A model generated the notes under the pieces. That model saw only the letters and a list, made by a program, of their open reading frames with translations, did no database searches and was not told the origin of the DNA. DNA of 6,140 bases, taken from an uncultured Polymorphobacter sp. GTDB lineage: Bacteria; Pseudomonadota; Alphaproteobacteria; Sphingomonadales; Sphingomonadaceae. Both the position numbers and the translations under genes were made by a program. Positions 1 through 6,140 of this stretch are shown here, piece by piece (positions within the stretch are counted from its first letter, which is position 1; each line of letters starts with the position of its first letter). The DNA is taken from assembly GCA_937894055.1 (NCBI GenBank), contig CALDHQ010000580.1, forward strand, positions 1-6,140. Reading direction: 5' to 3'.

Positions 1-366
1 CTTGAGCACCGAGGCCAGCGTCCATTCGGCCGCCGGCAGGCCGCCGCCCTGGCCCTGGAAAGCCACCGTCGTCATACCCGAGCGGTTGGGGAAGCGGCCG
101 GTCAGCATCGCGGCACGCCCGGCGGTGCAGCTTGGTTGCGCATAATAGTCGTAGAATTGCATGCCTTCGGTCGCGAGCTTGTCGATGTTGGGAGTCGGCA
201 TGCCGCGGCCTTCGCCGCCGCCATAGGCGCCACTGTCGCCGTAGCCGAAATCGTCGACGACGATCATCAGGATGTTCGGCTGCGTCGCCGCATAGGCCAT
301 GCTGGAACCCGACAGCAGCGCTGCCGCCAATGTCGCTGACTTTACGCACTGAGCAAGTTTCGCCAT
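1..366 (-). CDS. Secreted arylsulfatase-family hydrolase, N-terminal part (runs off left edge)
   Basis: This is the first 122 residues of a sulfatase (alkaline-phosphatase superfamily), an enzyme that hydrolyses sulfate esters outside the cytoplasm. Residues 1-26 look like a signal peptide: Lys3, a hydrophobic stretch TLAAALLSG and an AYA cleavage site before ATQPNIL. The mature start has the family metal-binding motif NILMIVVDDFGYGD, with Asp38-Asp39 expected to bind calcium. PSCTAGRAAMLTGR follows, with Cys80 in C-x-A-x-R, the site converted to formylglycine by a sulfatase-modifying enzyme; Arg84 and the LTGR segment complete the signature. The ATG at 364-366 is supported by AGGGGA eight bases upstream and by the signal peptide beginning right after it. 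The C-terminal three quarters lie outside the window, so the substrate cannot be told. It is transcribed away from rpsB and has no evident functional link to it. Confidence 0.93.
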   Translation of the reverse strand, partial: MAKLAQCVKSATLAAALLSGSSMAYAATQPNILMIVVDDFGYGDSGAYGGGEGRGMPTPNIDKLATEGMQFYDYYAQPSCTAGRAAMLTGRFPNRSGMTTVAFQGQGGGLPAAEWTLASVLK

Positions 367-475
367 TCTGATATCCCCTGAATTTCGGCCATTATCTGGT
401 CATTATGTGGGGATGCTATACCCGGTCCGTGCGGCGGGCAATGTGCAACCGGACGCGGCACTGCCGAACACAGGG

Positions 476-504
476 TTGCATTTGCGCCAAACCCCCGTTA
501 AAGG
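476..504 (+). promoter_or_regulatory. Candidate sigma-70-type promoter for rpsB
   Basis: TTGCAT at 476-481 is a fair -35 box, and TAAAGG at 499-504 (or TTAAAG at 498-503) is a weak -10 box, with a spacer of 16-17 bases. Alphaproteobacterial promoters often keep TTGC in the -35 and have a degenerate -10, which fits. Transcription would begin near 510 and give a leader of about 90 bases. The call is by eye only. Confidence 0.4.
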
Positions 505-518
505 CCCCGCATCACTCA

Positions 519-592
519 CGCAGAGGGAAACCTTCCGGTGCCGTGGCTAAACCCACGATACTCCTCTGCGGCGGATTAACCGGTATAAGGAG
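519..592 (+). promoter_or_regulatory. Structured rpsB mRNA leader, possible S2 autoregulatory element
   Basis: A perfect 8-bp stem pairs CGCAGAGG (519-526) with CCTCTGCG (563-570). It encloses a second hairpin of five pairs, CGTGG (542-546) with CCACG (553-557), loop CTAAAC. Bases 531-539 (CCTTCCGGT) can also pair with 579-590 (ACCGG, a 3-base bulge, AAGG), which would cover most of the Shine-Dalgarno sequence AAGGAG at 587-592. Because one side lies inside the first stem and the other outside it, the two together would be a pseudoknot; otherwise they are alternatives. E. coli rpsB is known to be repressed by S2 through its leader, but that element is reported as gammaproteobacterial, so homology here is not assumed. 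Confidence 0.4.
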
Positions 593-600
593 AATAGGTT

Positions 601-1440
601 ATGGCGGCTCCCGTCGTCACGATGGCGCAGCTTTTGGAAGCAGGCGCCCACTTCGGTCACCAGACTCACCGTTGGAACCCGAAGATGAAGCCGTACATTT
701 TCGGCGATCGCAACGGTGTTCACATCATCGATCTGTCGCAGTCGGTGCCGCTGTTCGCGCGTGCGCTCGACTTCACCCGTGCCACGGTTGCGGCCGGCGG
801 CAAGGTGCTGTTCGTGGGTACCAAGCGCCAGGCGCAGGATCCCATCGCCGAAGCTGCCCGCCGTTCGGGCCAGTATTACGTCAACCATCGCTGGCTGGGC
901 GGCATGCTCACCAACTGGAAGACCATCAGCGGTTCGATCAAGCGCTTCAAGATGCTCGAAGAGCAGCTGTCGGGCGACACGCACGGCCTGACCAAGAAGG
1001 AAATCCTCAAGCTGACGCGCGAACGCGACAAGTTCGAGCTGTCGCTCGGTGGTATCCGCGACATGAACGGCCTGCCCGACGTGATCTTCGTCATCGACGT
1101 CAACAAGGAAGAGCTGGCGATCAAGGAAGCCAACGTCCTGGGTATCCCGGTCGTCGCCATCCTCGACACCAACACTGATCCGAGCGGCATTGCCTTCCCG
1201 GTGCCGGGCAACGATGACGCCAGCCGCGCCATCCTGCTCTATTGCAACGCGATTGCCGACACGATCCTCGACGCCCGCCGCGGCCGCCAGGCCGAGCAGG
1301 GCATCGACATCGGTGCGCTCGAAGAGCAGCCGGTCGAGCCGGTGTTCACCGCACCGGTGGTCGAAGAGTCGGCACCCGCGACGATGGCTGATGCCGTTGC
1401 CGACGAAGCTGCTGCCGTCGAAGCACCTGCTGCAGACTAA
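601..1440 (+). CDS. rpsB: Small ribosomal subunit protein S2
   Basis: S2 is a 30S subunit protein, added late in assembly near the head-body junction and needed for S1 binding. The 279-residue product begins with the family's first signature, [19 protein letters not shown] (residues 11-29), followed by [14 protein letters not shown]. The second S2 signature lies at residues 159-184, from [13 protein letters not shown] to LGIP, and fits the published pattern at every position. The core ends near residue 240, matching the length of E. coli S2 (241). The rest is a tail rich in Glu, Ala, Pro and Val, typical of alphaproteobacterial S2. The ATG at 601 has AAGGAG at 587-592, eight bases upstream. 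It is the first gene of the translation cluster and ends 83 bases before tsf. Confidence 0.98.
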   Translation: MAAPVVTMAQLLEAGAHFGHQTHRWNPKMKPYIFGDRNGVHIIDLSQSVPLFARALDFTRATVAAGGKVLFVGTKRQAQDPIAEAARRSGQYYVNHRWLGGMLTNWKTISGSIKRFKMLEEQLSGDTHGLTKKEILKLTRERDKFELSLGGIRDMNGLPDVIFVIDVNKEELAIKEANVLGIPVVAILDTNTDPSGIAFPVPGNDDASRAILLYCNAIADTILDARRGRQAEQGIDIGALEEQPVEPVFTAPVVEESAPATMADAVADEAAAVEAPAAD

Positions 1441-1467
1441 CTCTGCCGCCCTTTGAATCAGCTCAGG

Positions 1468-1495
1468 GGGCCGGTGTTCGCACCGGCCCTTTGTT
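1468..1495 (+). terminator. Hairpin with T run between rpsB and tsf (terminator or attenuator)
   Basis: A perfect 9-bp GC-rich stem, GGGCCGGTG (1468-1476) with CACCGGCCC (1481-1489), carries a TTCG tetraloop and is followed by TTTGTT. That is the form of an intrinsic terminator. Lying inside an operon, it most likely acts as a partial terminator that lowers tsf and downstream expression relative to rpsB; an attenuator at this position is also known in E. coli. Confidence 0.8.
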
Positions 1496-1523
1496 CAACA
1501 CCGCCAAACATGAGGAGCCAATC

Positions 1524-2450
1524 ATGGCTGAGATCACTGCAACGATGGTCAAGGAGCTGCGCGACCGCACCGGCGCCGGCATGATGGACTGCAAGAAGGC
1601 CCTGAACGAAACCGCCGGCGATTTCGAAGCGGCGATCGACTGGCTGCGCGCCAAGGGTCTCGCCTCGGCCGCGAAGAAGGCTGGCCGCACGGCCGCCGAA
1701 GGTCTGGTCGGCGTCGTCGTCGTCGGTAACCGCGGTGCGGTTGTCGAGGTCAATTCGGAAACCGACTTTGTCGCCAAGAACGCGCAGTTCCAGGAATTCG
1801 TCCGCATCGTCACCGATATCGCCGTGGCGCAGGGCACCGATGTGGCCAAGCTGCTGACCGCGAGCTATCCCGAAAGCGATGGCAGCGTGCATGACCGGCT
1901 GACGCACAACATCGCGACGATCGGTGAAAACCAGTCGCTGCGCCGCGCCGGCATTGTCGAAGTGTCGCAGGGCGTCGTGACGTCGTACATCCACAACGCC
2001 ACCGTGTCGGGCCTCGGCAAGATCGGCGTGCTCGTCGGTCTCGAATCGGCCGCACCGGCGGACGTGCTCGAAGCACTCGGCAAGCAGATCGCCATGCACA
2101 TCGCCGCCGCCAATCCGCTGGCGCTCGATGTCGATGGTCTTGACCCGGCGATTGTCGAGCGCGAGCGTTCGATCGCCCGCGAAAAGGCTGCCGGTTCGGG
2201 CAAGCCCGCCGACATCATCGAAAAGATGATCGAAGGCGGCGTCCGCAAGTACGCCCAGGAAAACGCGCTGCTGACGCAGGTGTTCGTCATCGACGGCAAG
2301 ACCAAGGTCGGCGACGTCGTTGCCGCTGCCGCCAAGGCCGCCGGCACGCCGATCACGCTCAAGGCGTTCGAACGCTTCCAGCTCGGTGAAGGCATCGAGC
2401 GCGAAGCCAGCGACTTCGCGGCTGAAGTCGCGGCTGCTGCCGGCGCCTGA
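1524..2450 (+). CDS. tsf: Translation elongation factor EF-Ts
   Basis: EF-Ts is the guanine-nucleotide exchange factor that releases GDP from EF-Tu in the cytoplasm so that EF-Tu can reload with GTP and aminoacyl-tRNA. The product has 308 residues, normal for alphaproteobacteria. The N-terminal UBA-like domain holds the first family signature [16 protein letters not shown] (residues 12-27). The second, [11 protein letters not shown] (75-85), contains the TDF motif (Thr80-Asp81-Phe82) whose Asp-Phe pair inserts into EF-Tu near the Mg/GDP site. Core and C-terminal domains follow, with a basic and acidic ending close to [17 protein letters not shown]. The frame is open further upstream to a TTG at 1491, but that lies in the terminator tail. 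The ATG at 1524 has GAGGAG at 1512-1517, six bases away, and gives the standard N-terminus [13 protein letters not shown]. Confidence 0.98.
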   Translation: MAEITATMVKELRDRTGAGMMDCKKALNETAGDFEAAIDWLRAKGLASAAKKAGRTAAEGLVGVVVVGNRGAVVEVNSETDFVAKNAQFQEFVRIVTDIAVAQGTDVAKLLTASYPESDGSVHDRLTHNIATIGENQSLRRAGIVEVSQGVVTSYIHNATVSGLGKIGVLVGLESAAPADVLEALGKQIAMHIAAANPLALDVDGLDPAIVERERSIAREKAAGSGKPADIIEKMIEGGVRKYAQENALLTQVFVIDGKTKVGDVVAAAAKAAGTPITLKAFERFQLGEGIEREASDFAAEVAAAAGA

Positions 2451-2460
2451 CCTGCAACTT

Positions 2461-2490
2461 CTCCCCGGCTTCCGCTTGGCAGCCGGGGAG
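2461..2490 (+). terminator. Strong hairpin after tsf without a T run
   Basis: A perfect 10-bp stem pairs CTCCCCGGCT (2461-2470) with AGCCGGGGAG (2481-2490) around a 10-base loop; two G-T wobbles and one C-G pair (2458-2460 with 2491-2493) can lengthen it. No run of T follows on either strand, so it is a poor intrinsic terminator. It may instead protect the 3' end of rpsB-tsf mRNA or mark a processing point. The rest of the 114-base gap up to pyrH shows no clear promoter or gene. Confidence 0.5.
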
Positions 2491-2564
2491 GGGCTGGCTA
2501 TGGTGACGGGAATGACCGGGCAAAGTTCCGGATTGGCGAATGAGCGGGAAGGGTGTCGAACATC

Positions 2565-3338
2565 ATGGCGCGACCGGCGTATAAGCGCATCCTGCTGAAA
2601 TTGTCTGGCGAGGCCCTAATGGGCTCGGGCCAGTTCGGCATCGACACCGCCGAAACCGACCGCATTGCCGGTGAAGTCAAACGCGCCCGCGACGCCGGCT
2701 TCGAGCTGTGCCTTGTTGTCGGTGGCGGCAACATCTTTCGCGGGCTGGCGGCAGCCGCCAAGGGCTTCGACCGCGCCAGCGCCGATTACATGGGCATGCT
2801 CGCGACAGTGATGAACGCGCTGGCCGTGCAGAACGCGCTCGAACGCGCCGGCGTCGATACCCGCGTCCAGTCGGCGATCCCGATGGCGACGGTGTGCGAG
2901 CCCTATATCCGCCGCCGCGCCGAACGTCATATGAGCAAGGGCCGCGTGGTGATTTTCGCCGCCGGCACCGGCAACCCGTTCTTCACCACCGATACCGCCG
3001 CCGCGTTGCGCGCTGCCGAAATGGGCTGCGACGCGCTGTTCAAGGGCACCAGCGTCGACGGTGTCTATGATGCCGACCCCAAGCAGGTCGCGACCGCCAA
3101 GCGCTACGAAAGCCTGAGCTTTTCGAAGGTGCTGAGCGACGATCTTAAAGTCATGGATGCCAGCGCCGTGGCGCTGTGCCGCGACAACGGCATTCCGATC
3201 GTGGTGTTCAACATCCGCGAACAGGGCAACCTCGCCAAGGTGCTCAAGGGGCAGGGCGTCTCGACCACCGTTGGTGGCAAGGCCGCAAAAGCACCGACCA
3301 AGGCGTCAGGCAAGACAACTGGCAAATCCGGGAAATAG
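2565..3338 (+). CDS. pyrH: UMP kinase (bacterial hexameric type)
   Basis: PyrH is the cytoplasmic UMP kinase of the amino-acid-kinase fold, converting UMP and ATP to UDP and ADP in pyrimidine nucleotide synthesis; the bacterial enzyme is a hexamer activated by GTP and inhibited by UTP. Visible motifs are [14 protein letters not shown] (residues 7-20, phosphate binding), [10 protein letters not shown] (51-60), DYMGMLAT (74-81) and [13 protein letters not shown] (134-146), then [15 protein letters not shown] for the nucleotide site. The product has 257 residues. The catalytic core ends near residue 238, and the last 20 residues form a Lys/Ala/Thr/Ser/Gly-rich tail absent from E. coli PyrH (241). 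I chose the ATG at 2565 because it gives the usual [10 protein letters not shown] start. The in-frame GTG at 2553 would sit directly on the purine run GGGAAGGG (2546-2553), which serves the ATG at a slightly long spacing of 11. Confidence 0.97.
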   Translation: MARPAYKRILLKLSGEALMGSGQFGIDTAETDRIAGEVKRARDAGFELCLVVGGGNIFRGLAAAAKGFDRASADYMGMLATVMNALAVQNALERAGVDTRVQSAIPMATVCEPYIRRRAERHMSKGRVVIFAAGTGNPFFTTDTAAALRAAEMGCDALFKGTSVDGVYDADPKQVATAKRYESLSFSKVLSDDLKVMDASAVALCRDNGIPIVVFNIREQGNLAKVLKGQGVSTTVGGKAAKAPTKASGKTTGKSGK

Positions 3339-3340
3339 AC

Positions 3341-3910
3341 ATGGCTGATTTTGATCCCGCCGGCTTCAAGGCCGATATCGACCGTCGCATGCACGGCGCG
3401 CTTGAAGCCTTCAAGAGCGACCTTGTCGGGCTGCGCACCGGGCGCGCCACGGTGTCGCTGCTCGATCCGGTGACGGTCGAAGTTTACGGCGCGCACATGC
3501 CGCTGGTTCAGGTGGCGACAGTGACGGCGCCCGAGCCGCGCATGCTGTCGGTGCAAGTCTGGGACAAGTCGAACGTCCAGATGGTCGAAAAGGCCATCCG
3601 TTCGGCGGGCCTCGGGCTTAACCCGATTACCGACGGCACGACGCTGCGGCTGCCGATTCCCGACCTGACCGAGGAACGCCGCAAGGAACTCGCCAAGCTG
3701 GCGAACCAGTACGCCGAAAAGGCCCGCATCGCGGTGCGCAACGTCCGCCGCGACGGCATGGAAACGCTCAAGACCGCCGAGAAGAAGGGCCAGATCAACC
3801 AGGACGACCAGAAGCGCCACGAAGGCGAAGTCCAGAAGCTGACCGACAAGGCCGTCGCCGACATCGACGTTGCGGCAGCGGCGAAGGAAAAGGAAATCCT
3901 CGGCAAGTGA
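3341..3910 (+). CDS. frr: Ribosome recycling factor
   Basis: RRF, with EF-G, splits post-termination ribosomes so the subunits can be reused. The product has 189 residues, close to the usual 185. Domain I helices flank the inserted domain II, which begins after [21 protein letters not shown] (about residues 30-50) and contains [17 protein letters not shown]; the hinge returns near [16 protein letters not shown] (102-117). The basic segment [13 protein letters not shown] (128-140) matches the Arg-rich region around the critical Arg132 of E. coli RRF. The C-terminus EKEILGK is typical for alphaproteobacteria. The ATG lies 2 bases after the pyrH stop with only a weak GGGA upstream, which suggests translational coupling to pyrH. 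The frame is open further upstream inside pyrH, but nothing there resembles RRF. Confidence 0.98.
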   Translation: MADFDPAGFKADIDRRMHGALEAFKSDLVGLRTGRATVSLLDPVTVEVYGAHMPLVQVATVTAPEPRMLSVQVWDKSNVQMVEKAIRSAGLGLNPITDGTTLRLPIPDLTEERRKELAKLANQYAEKARIAVRNVRRDGMETLKTAEKKGQINQDDQKRHEGEVQKLTDKAVADIDVAAAAKEKEILGK

Positions 3911-4191
3911 GCCTGCGCCCGCGCATCGTGCCGGTGCCCAGTGCGGCACCCCTTGCCGCAACCGCATCGGGCGGCGGGGCCGTGCCGCGCCACGTCGCGA
4001 TCATCATGGATGGCAACGGCCGCTGGGCCAAGGCGCGCCGCTTGCCGCGCGTTGCCGGTCACCGCCAGGGCATCGAGGCAGTGCGGCGCACCGTCGAGGG
4101 CGCGCCGACGCTCGGCATCGAAGTGCTGACGCTATTTGCCTTCTCGACCGAAAACGCCAAGCGCCCCGAAGACGAAGTCAATGATTTGATG
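3907..4191 (+). pseudogene. uppS: 5' part of undecaprenyl diphosphate synthase gene, cut at codon 95
   Basis: UppS is a cytoplasmic, membrane-associated cis-prenyltransferase. It adds eight isopentenyl units to farnesyl diphosphate to make the C55 carrier for peptidoglycan and other surface polymers. [14 protein letters not shown] (residues 29-42) carries the catalytic Asp35 (E. coli Asp26), the NGRW phosphate-binding loop and, further on, His52 (E. coli His43). FAFSTEN (77-83) and Arg86 also align with an offset of nine. Position 84 is Ala where the family has a conserved Trp (E. coli Trp75). The match ends at EDEVNDLM (88-95), equal to E. coli residue 86 of about 253. The later R-x-x-x-x-x-R and C-terminal residues that bind isopentenyl diphosphate are missing, so this part cannot be a working enzyme. 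Confidence 0.88.
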
Positions 4192-6140
4192 GCGGGAAAA
4201 GGGGGCAAGTATGACCCTATGGCCGACCCAACGCATCCGGATTACATGCCCAGTCCGGATGATTATCAGGCAGTGGGGACTTTTACGGAGCACACCCCGG
4301 GACCCGAAGTTAACTTCAAAGCTAAAGATATTTTAGAAAAGACGCCCGAATCAGTAAGCGGGCCTGACCCTCTCGCTCACCCTGAACCGTCGCCGGAGCA
4401 ACTGACCGGCGCCCGCAAGGCCGCGCGCGTCGTCCAGAACATTCTCAACCCCGACGAAGTCAGCGCGATGGCGCAGTCCGCGGCGGCCGACATCCGGCAG
4501 GCCGGTGGCCGTGCCGCGCGTGACACTGAGACCACGCGCGCCGTGCTCGACGCCGAGAGCCAGAAGATCTCCCGCCTTGACGATAACGAGAAGTTGCGGC
4601 TGATCGACTACATCGAGACCCGGTCGAAGGAAGGCACCGCGCCGCTGCGCGCCGATCTCATGCCCGTGGCTGACGCTGTCAAACAGTCGATGGACCTGCG
4701 GCGCGCCAAGATCGAGAAGCTGGACAGCGCCGAGAAGGCGCAGTTTGTTCAGGACTACTACACCCATTTGTGGAAGGACCCCGACGCGGCGGCTCGCACC
4801 TTCTCCGGCGGCCCCGCTAAGGAAGGCTCCGGTCGCTTCCTGAAAGAGCGCTCGGTGCCAACGGTGGCCGAGGGCATCGCGCGCGGGCTTGAGCCGGTCA
4901 GCCTCAACCCGCTCGAAGTCACCATGCGCTACGTTCAGGCGATGGACCGATTCATCGCGACCAAACAGGTGTTGGACAAGGGTCTGAAGGAAGGCACCCT
5001 CAAGCACTACACTCCAGGCGAGCAGCCACCCGGCTGGGTCGAGGTCAACACGCGTAAGGCCGGCGGCCCCGTCTATGCGCCAGAAGACTGGGCGCGCGTC
5101 TACAACAACTTCGTCGACCGCGGCATTCATGCTTGGTCTGAAGATCTGGGTGCGGTCTATGACGCAGCGCGTAAGTCATCCAACGCGGTGACCGCGCTTG
5201 AGCTCGGCATCTCCGGCTTCCACATGTCCACGATGGCGCAGGAAGCGCTGGTCAACGGGGTGGCCAAGGCGATCGGCGAACTGGCCAGTGGCAAGCCTAT
5301 CAGCGCGGTGAAGTCCGCGGTGCTCACGCCCTTCACGCCTGTTACCAACGTCGTGCGCGGGCGAACGCTCGAACACGTCTACCTCGGCAAAGCGCAAGGC
5401 ACCCCGCTGATGCGCGAGATCACGGACCTGCTCACCGAGGCCGGTGGCCGTGCCAAGGGGATGAAGCATGCGCCGGAGTATGAGTACTCCGCCGGCGGCT
5501 CCTACTGGGACAGCTTCAAGCACGGCACCGCGCTGATGGAGGCCAAGGCGCTGGGGCGTGAGTTCGCCGCCGAGCCGGTGAAGACGGCCGCACTGTACCC
5601 GTTCCGCCAGGTCGGCCGCATTCTGCAGACGTTCGCGAAGCCGCTGTTCGAGTACACGATCCCGAAGCTGAAGAACGGTGCCTTCTACGACAACATGGCC
5701 TCGTGGATGGAGGCCAACCCGAATGCGACGCGGCCGGAGCAGTTGAAGGCCGCGCGCAAGATTTGGGACTCGATAGACAACCGTTTCGGCGAGACGGTGC
5801 AGGACAACATCTTCTGGAACAAGACGCTCAAGCAGGCGCTGCAGTTGTCGCTGCGCTCCTACTCGTGGACGTTCGGCACCATCCAGGAGATTGGCGGCGG
5901 TATGAAAGATCTGGCGCGGCGGCCGACCAGCATCTCGCCCAAGTCTGAACATTACTCTCCGAAGGCGGCCTATGTCATCGCGCTGCCGATCGTCTACGGA
6001 ACGCTGAACGCGGTCTACCAGAAGATAAAGACGGGCAAGGACCCGGAGAGCGTCGGGGACTTGATGCGCGGCGGGATGACCGGCGGCATCGCGCCTGGCG
6101 TCGGGGGCCGCGGCGAAGTCAAGGAACGGGCGATGTGCGC
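3907..6140 (+). CDS. Chimeric open frame: UppS N-terminus joined to a phage large polyvalent protein
   Basis: One frame runs from the GTG at 3907 to the right edge with no stop: 744 complete codons. Residues 1-95 are the N-terminal third of undecaprenyl diphosphate synthase; from residue 96 the sequence is unrelated to UppS. Residues 96-155 are a polar, proline-rich linker, residues 160-290 are helical and charged, and about 287-744 resemble the C-terminal part of very large phage proteins. The GTG overlaps the frr stop (GTGA), with AAGGAA 11 bases upstream, and is a normal cluster junction, so the upstream half is native to this locus. No stop or frameshift marks the seam. A gene caller would report a single protein here, but I doubt the fused product exists in a cell. 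The reading as a natural fusion cannot be excluded from sequence alone. Confidence 0.75.
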   Translation, partial: MSLRPRIVPVPSAAPLAATASGGGAVPRHVAIIMDGNGRWAKARRLPRVAGHRQGIEAVRRTVEGAPTLGIEVLTLFAFSTENAKRPEDEVNDLMAGKGGKYDPMADPTHPDYMPSPDDYQAVGTFTEHTPGPEVNFKAKDILEKTPESVSGPDPLAHPEPSPEQLTGARKAARVVQNILNPDEVSAMAQSAAADIRQAGGRAARDTETTRAVLDAESQKISRLDDNEKLRLIDYIETRSKEGTAPLRADLMPVADAVKQSMDLRRAKIEKLDSAEKAQFVQDYYTHLWKDPDAAARTFSGGPAKEGSGRFLKERSVPTVAEGIARGLEPVSLNPLEVTMRYVQAMDRFIATKQVLDKGLKEGTLKHYTPGEQPPGWVEVNTRKAGGPVYAPEDWARVYNNFVDRGIHAWSEDLGAVYDAARKSSNAVTALELGISGFHMSTMAQEALVNGVAKAIGELASGKPISAVKSAVLTPFTPVTNVVRGRTLEHVYLGKAQGTPLMREITDLLTEAGGRAKGMKHAPEYEYSAGGSYWDSFKHGTALMEAKALGREFAAEPVKTAALYPFRQVGRILQTFAKPLFEYTIPKLKNGAFYDNMASWMEANPNATRPEQLKAARKIWDSIDNRFGETVQDNIFWNKTLKQALQLSLRSYSWTFGTIQEIGGGMKDLARRPTSISPKSEHYSPKAAYVIALPIVYGTLNAVYQKIKTGKDPESVGDLMRGGMTGGIAPGVGGRGEVKERAMC
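4189..6140 (+). mobile_element. Phage-derived segment: PLxRFG / LPD38-type large polyvalent protein, incomplete
   Basis: The translation matches my recollection of phage and prophage giant proteins annotated as 'PLxRFG domain' or large polyvalent protein-associated domain 38. Recognisable pieces are HLWKDP (fusion residues 287-292), [11 protein letters not shown] (306-316), [15 protein letters not shown] (318-332), [11 protein letters not shown] in the middle, [15 protein letters not shown] and FWNKTL (about 620-640), and [21 protein letters not shown] (about 684-704), a hydrophobic segment that may cross or enter a membrane. Such proteins often exceed a thousand residues, carry varied enzymatic domains upstream and are thought to be packaged or injected virion proteins. 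No enzymatic domain is visible in this part, and the C-terminus lies beyond the window. If the phage gene has its own start here, ATG 4189 or 4219 are candidates, but neither has a convincing ribosome site. No integrase, attachment site or other phage gene is in view. Confidence 0.72.
4195..4375. other. Lower-GC stretch at the uppS-phage seam
   Basis: By hand count, 4201-4380 has 83 A/T in 180 bases (about 54% GC), against 16 A/T in the next 60 bases (about 73% GC). The codons also change: TTA, ATT, AAA, GAT, TAT and GTT appear in a short run, for example in KAKDILEK, whereas neighbours prefer C- and G-ending codons. It encodes a Pro/Asp/Tyr-rich linker with [14 protein letters not shown] and no domain I recognise. 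It may be the natural N-terminus or linker of the phage protein, or a piece from a third source. Confidence 0.5.

Larger units (their letters stand above)
367..600. promoter_or_regulatory. Divergent intergenic region between the sulfatase gene and rpsB
   Basis: This 234-base stretch contains no credible gene. On its left it must hold the promoter of the sulfatase gene. The only notable signal there is a pair of direct repeats, CATTAT at 390-395 and 401-406, 11 bases apart; read on the minus strand they are ATAATG. On its right it holds the likely rpsB promoter and a structured leader, listed separately. An inverted repeat, TGCAACC at 444-450 against GGTTGCA at 474-480, flanks a short palindrome CGGCACTGCCG at 456-466 and overlaps the proposed rpsB -35 box, so it could be an operator. 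Confidence 0.6.

Noticed and set aside
405..1178. Plus-strand open frame of 257 codons starting in the rpsB leader.
   Set aside because: It overlaps rpsB out of frame and encodes an Arg-rich sequence with no family features.
1491..1523. TTG start extending EF-Ts by 11 residues.
   Set aside because: The start lies in the terminator tail with no ribosome site; the ATG at 1524 has a strong one and the standard N-terminus.
1458..2099. Minus-strand open frame opposite tsf, and a similar one opposite pyrH-frr (3104-3967).
   Set aside because: Both lie antisense to certain genes, lack ribosome sites and known motifs, and cross gene borders.
4211..4336. Short frame beginning ATG ACC CTA after AGGGGG, 41 codons.
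   Set aside because: It lies out of frame within the long open frame, has no recognisable sequence, and is rich in Arg and Ile of the kind seen in shadow frames.
4171..4462. The 10-mer GACGAAGTCA occurs in uppS (4171-4180) and again in the phage part (4453-4462), in the same codon phase, and might be taken as a recombination or att repeat.
   Set aside because: Repeats of ten bases are expected by chance within about 2 kb of biased coding sequence, and neither copy lies at the seam itself.
4351..5952. Two long minus-strand open frames (4351-5130 and 5176-5952).
   Set aside because: They are antisense to a plus-strand frame with clear family motifs; their Arg/Leu/Val/His-rich composition is that of GC-rich antisense shadows.
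1..6140. CRISPR arrays, tRNA or rRNA genes, insertion sequence ends, toxin-antitoxin pairs or defence genes.
   Set aside because: I looked on both strands and saw no spaced repeats, no tRNA-like cloverleaf, no transposase motif and no defence-gene motif.

Overview
The window reads as chromosomal DNA of a high-GC alphaproteobacterium, probably a member of the Sphingomonadales. That placement rests on the look of the S2, EF-Ts, PyrH and RRF proteins, including the acidic S2 tail and the PyrH N-terminus, and on the gene order; it is an inference, not a search result. Its right-hand third is of phage origin.

Layout. Positions 1-366 (minus strand) carry the first 122 residues of an exported formylglycine-dependent sulfatase that runs off the left edge. 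Positions 367-600 are a divergent regulatory region with a probable rpsB promoter and a structured rpsB mRNA leader. Positions 601-3910 hold the conserved translation cluster rpsB (ribosomal protein S2), tsf (EF-Ts), pyrH (UMP kinase) and frr (ribosome recycling factor), all on the plus strand. A strong hairpin with a short T run separates rpsB from tsf, a second hairpin without a T run lies between tsf and pyrH, and frr is 2 bases from pyrH. The next gene, uppS (undecaprenyl diphosphate synthase), starts at a GTG overlapping the frr stop.

uppS is the anomaly. It is normal in layout up to the residue matching E. coli UppS 86 (the LM of the DLM/ALM motif), then at about 4189 the sequence changes, in the same reading frame, to a protein of phage type. 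The open frame continues without a stop to the right edge, 744 codons in all. From about 4760 the translation closely resembles the large polyvalent phage proteins carrying the 'PLxRFG' / LPD38-type C-terminal region. A lower-GC, proline-rich stretch (about 4195-4375) lies at the seam. The downstream two thirds of uppS, with the rest of its active site, is absent.

How the parts work together: S2, EF-Ts and RRF serve ribosome assembly, elongation and recycling; PyrH supplies UDP for nucleotide and envelope precursors; UppS makes the lipid carrier for peptidoglycan. Since UppS is normally essential, the break is either an assembly or library chimera (my preferred reading), or a real phage insertion in a cell with another uppS copy. 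I do not see a new defence or mobile system. The most useful leads are the uppS-phage seam and the possible regulatory fold in the rpsB leader.
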